Below, piece after piece: positions 60,950-64,000 of a DNA stretch of 64,000 bases. The notes beneath the pieces were generated by a model. That model saw nothing but the letters and a program-made list of their open reading frames with translations. It did no database searches and had not been told where the DNA came from. The DNA is from Pythium myriotylum (Eukaryota; Oomycota; Peronosporomycetes; Pythiales; Pythiaceae), in the NCBI GenBank assembly GCA_023091665.1, contig JALJCQ010000031.1, forward strand, positions 806,001-870,000. Reading direction: 5' to 3'. How positions within the stretch are numbered: position 1 is the stretch's first letter; the number at the start of each line of letters is the position of its first letter. Position numbers and translations under genes: made by a program.

Positions 60950-63900
60950 ATGGTCACCAAGGCCGCGCAGCAGCGGTATAAGGGCATCGCCGCCGGCACG
61001 TCCTCGGGGCTCTCGATGGTCGGCTCGCTCTACATCCTCGGGCGCTACTGGTACGCGCGGCGCATGCGCGCCAAGGCCGCGGTCCACCACATCGACGTGA
61101 CCAAGGAGCTCATCCACGTGCTCGCGTGGCTGGTGCGTTTCCTTTGCTTCGTGTGTGTGTGTCTACGTGAGAGACTGATGGAGCGAATGTGATATGCTGT
61201 GTGTGCAGGACCTCGTGGGTGCCGTCGGGCGCTGCTTCGGCGTGCTGCCGACGCAGACGTACGACCAGAGCAAGGGCGAGCGCGTGACGAGCGTCTGTCA
61301 GCTCCAGGCTTTTGGTGAGAGCTGAGGTTTTTGTGAATGATCGGGATCGAGTGAAAAAGGCGCTGACTCGATCTTGCAGTGATCACGTTTGGAGACGTGT
61401 CTCCCATCGCGTGGAACCTAGTCATGGCCTACAACCTCTTCCGGTGGGTCTGCCTCGGAGAGGACCAGCAGATGCTCCAGCGACGGATAAAGTGGTATAT
61501 CTGCGGAACTCTAGTCTTCACGCTATCGATCGATACGCTCGCGCTTAGCGGTACGTCGGCAACATGACAAAGGCGACTGGTAAACATGTCAACTGACGAA
61601 AGGGGTTACGAACTGTAGTCAACGCCTTCGGCGCCGCGGGCCAGTGGTGCTGGGTCGTGTTCCCGGGAAACCGCCCGAAGGAACTTTACTGGAAACTAAT
61701 CACACTCTATGCCTGGGTGCTCATTGGCGCTATCGCCATGAGTGTGCTGCTCGTGCTCGTAAAGCTGAACGTCCAGAGCCGGTTACGTGGCGTCGACAAC
61801 GACGATGCACGAGCCGCATACCACGGGGTCGTGCAGAACCTCACCATCTACATTGTTGCATTCATCGTATGCTGGTGCCCTGCTGTGGTAGATCGCGGCT
61901 ACTCAGCCATCACGGGTCACGATGTCTTCACGCTGAGTATGCTGCATACGTCCATCGTCCCTTTACAAGGATTTGTAAATGCAGTCATCTATGGCAAGTT
62001 TCATGTCTGGATCGGACGTCATCTCCACGAAAGCCTCAGCGAGTCCCGATCCACCCACAAAAGTAATAAGAGTTCGGAATCACGCCAGACGGAGCTTCAA
62101 GATAGCGAGCGAAGGCAATTCGGTACAGCAAGCATCTTCGTGACTACATTTGATATGAATTGGGCTGCATTCCCGCCTAACCTGGTAAGTTTGAGTTTGT
62201 CGACTCGCTTGATGCATTCGCTCAACTCAGTATCGTGATTGGGTAGAACGAGTGGATTCCATCGAACAAGGACGTATATGTATTTTCCCTTCAACACTGC
62301 ATAAACGTCCAGAGTGTCGAGCAAGCAATCCGGAAGCATCTCCTCCAAATCAACTACCCGATGGGTTACCGCTCGATCACATCACTAGCAGGGTCCCAAC
62401 AAAGGGGCCATGCGCAGGACGTAAGCAACGAGCATCCGTGTTGTTGCTCTTCCTTGTTTGACTTACGTTTTCCTCTCAGGCTTCGGTTTGCCAAATCGTT
62501 TTTGTGAACAACTCGGACATCGCCAGTGGGAACTTTCAGTTTCAAACCGCGGATGGTCGGGCATGGTCTCAACGAAAGGCTTTCAAAGGGGTTGTAGGAA
62601 TTCCCATGCGTTACTTCGAAGCGTCGCTTGCGTTTGTGTCGTGCAACCTGAGTCCTCGCCCGTCCCACCCAAACCAGTCTCAGGTGATCCAGTCTGAGAT
62701 GCCTCTAAGTGCCAAGCATGCTGCAACACTCAGCATGATTCAGTCGTTCGAGATGGATGCGGATCGAGCTGCCGTTGACTTTCCTTATCTCTATCACCAC
62801 ACGATTTTGTCGGGAAATTTCAACTACAGCATCAACATGCCGCGTTCCGAACTGTCGAGTGCTATCGACCAAGCATACAAAGCTGAGAGCCTTAAACGAG
62901 CTACGGATGCAGCGCTGAATGTGAAGTTACGAAATTTCGGCCAGTGTCCGGTTGATTCAGCAAGAATGCATCCCGATACTCTTCATGCGAAGTCGAGCGG
63001 AGCTCGCGAACCAGCCAATTCGAATGTCCCTGTTGAGTGGAATCTGTTGTACTTTAAGTCCCGGGGTTCATTGGGTAGAGCGAGTGTTTCGTCTACCTCG
63101 AGTGGTGATGATGACGCCGTGTACGAGGAGGTTTTCACTGCTGACCATGACGGACTTCCCTTCACTCAGCTGCGTTCCCCAGCTCGCACAGAGAGCTCAA
63201 GCTCGTCGTTTCTTCCAGTATCGCAGCATGAGGTTGCTCCAACCAGTGGTGAAGAAGTGCGCATTGACATTCCTGAAAACCAAGTACTTGGAAAGCAGGA
63301 AGTGCCGAAGAGGAATTCGAGAGAAGGGCAACTCGTGTGGTTTGAATTTCTGAACAATTTGTTCCCACCAACCAAATCCGAGGTTCAACGCCGCGCAACT
63401 GTTGGTGACACAATCTCGGTCAGACCACGTCCGGAAATCCGGACTATAGCTCGCGGCGACAGCAAGAAAGTAAGCGACTGGATGGTGAAGTCTGAACTCG
63501 TTGCTGAAAGCTCGAAGAGAAAGTGGCAAGAATTGTTACGGCATGACGAGTTGCGGGGAGCGATAGACGCGAAGGAAATCCTGTGTGGTTTTGAGGAACC
63601 TCCTATCACGTTCCTTCCGTCCTACCCTCGTCGAGTTGGTGCGTCAGCATCGTACAACATGCTTGCTACGAAAACCTGCAAAGAAATCTTCGCGGAAGCA
63701 ACAGATGGCGCCCCGGCTTACAAAGACCGCATTCTTATCCACTCGTTGCCTGATACTCGACAACGCATTCGCAACGTCGGATATTGGTTGTGTGAAGATA
63801 TCTTGACATCGGACCATAAACCCGTCTGCAGCGTATATGAGCTGGAGATTGACCGCTTCTTCTCGTACAAGAACGCCGAAGCCAACGTTTCCGACATGAA

Positions 63901-64000
63901 AGCGGGAAAGTTGGCTCTGAAGGACAAATCCCATATCCAGGAATACAAGATCAAGTTGGTGAACCTCGACGCCAACATCTGGGCGTACGTAGCACCTCAG
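60950..64000 (+). CDS. GPCR-inositol polyphosphate 5-phosphatase-like fusion (GPCR-bigram), 3' truncated by window edge
   Basis: Exons 60950-61132, 61209-61314, 61380-61550, 61619-62184, 62247-62420 and 62480-64000 (open) join in phase; 907 codons are visible. The last exon has no stop in 1521 bp. Residues 1-290 form seven hydrophobic segments like cAMP-receptor GPCRs (segment 6 IYIVAFIVCWCPAVVDRGY; segment 7 SIVPLQGFVNAVIYGKFH). After a Ser-rich linker, residues 343-860 resemble the IPPc domain: DVYVFSLQHC, FKGVVGIPMRYF, LSGNFNYSI, a long Ser-rich insert, ITFLPSYPR, PAYKDRIL and SDHKPV. Several catalytic positions are changed, so activity is doubtful. GPCRs fused to phosphoinositide-acting domains are known from oomycetes. 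A C2- or linker-like segment begins after 860. Confidence 0.85.

Noticed and set aside
62458..62697. 79-codon plus-strand frame inside the receptor fusion
   Set aside because: Wrong frame; the frame starting ASVCQIVFVNN at 62480 stays open to the window end and matches the phosphatase-like domain.
1..64000. CRISPR arrays, operons, Shine-Dalgarno sites
   Set aside because: Spliceosomal introns and gene content show a eukaryotic nuclear genome; no direct-repeat/spacer array was seen.

Overview
The window looks like nuclear DNA of an oomycete of the Phytophthora/Pythium group. Genes are compact, and the GT-AG introns I could place are mostly 50-75 bp. Gene content is typical of the group: a PH-domain MAP kinase, multi-pass membrane families, flagellar genes of a zoospore-forming organism, FAR1/Mutator-like and Ty3/Gypsy elements, and a G-protein-coupled receptor fused to an inositol-phosphatase domain, an architecture known from oomycete 'GPCR-bigrams'. 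The genus cannot be fixed from sequence reading alone.

Layout. 1-0.8 kb: 3' end of a Ty3/Gypsy chromovirus. 2-12 kb: dense housekeeping block (PH-MAPK, two tandem Old Yellow Enzymes, a membrane-anchored JmjC protein, UTP11, a mitochondrial/peroxisomal carrier). 14-21 kb: small lineage-specific families (two secreted 12-cysteine proteins, three PX-like proteins, a multi-pass membrane protein). 22-47 kb: a repeat-rich accessory island with one LicD/fukutin-like gene, five paralogous two-membrane-segment glycosyltransferase-like genes, a third 12-cysteine protein, a SnoaL-like secreted protein, two PX-RING proteins, a 3.3-kb Mutator-like transposon, a 1.4-kb degraded relative, a 507-bp repeat in two copies, coding-like debris and many short perfect palindromes. 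48-64 kb: core genes again (DRC4/GAS8, WDR92/DNAAF10, presenilin, CNOT2, a coiled-coil protein, a 3.4-kb control region, and the GPCR-inositol-phosphatase fusion, which runs off the right edge).

How genes may work together. LicD-like and glycosyltransferase-like proteins side by side suggest a locus for surface or secretory-pathway glycans. DRC4 (nexin-dynein regulatory complex) and WDR92 (dynein-arm preassembly) are convergent neighbours that both serve the flagellum. The receptor-phosphatase fusion links a cAMP-receptor-like 7TM domain to phosphoinositide signalling.

Most unusual points: (1) the GPCR fusion carries a 5-phosphatase-like domain with several catalytic positions changed; (2) the five glycosyltransferase copies are mosaics with sharp homogenisation borders, which points to ectopic gene conversion; (3) three GPI-type secreted proteins each carry two tandem copies of the same six-cysteine module; (4) the Mutator-like element has a 10-bp target duplication, supported by an unoccupied related site in the same window; (5) a recurring class of short, almost loop-less palindromes, several in abutting pairs and one at a duplication breakpoint.
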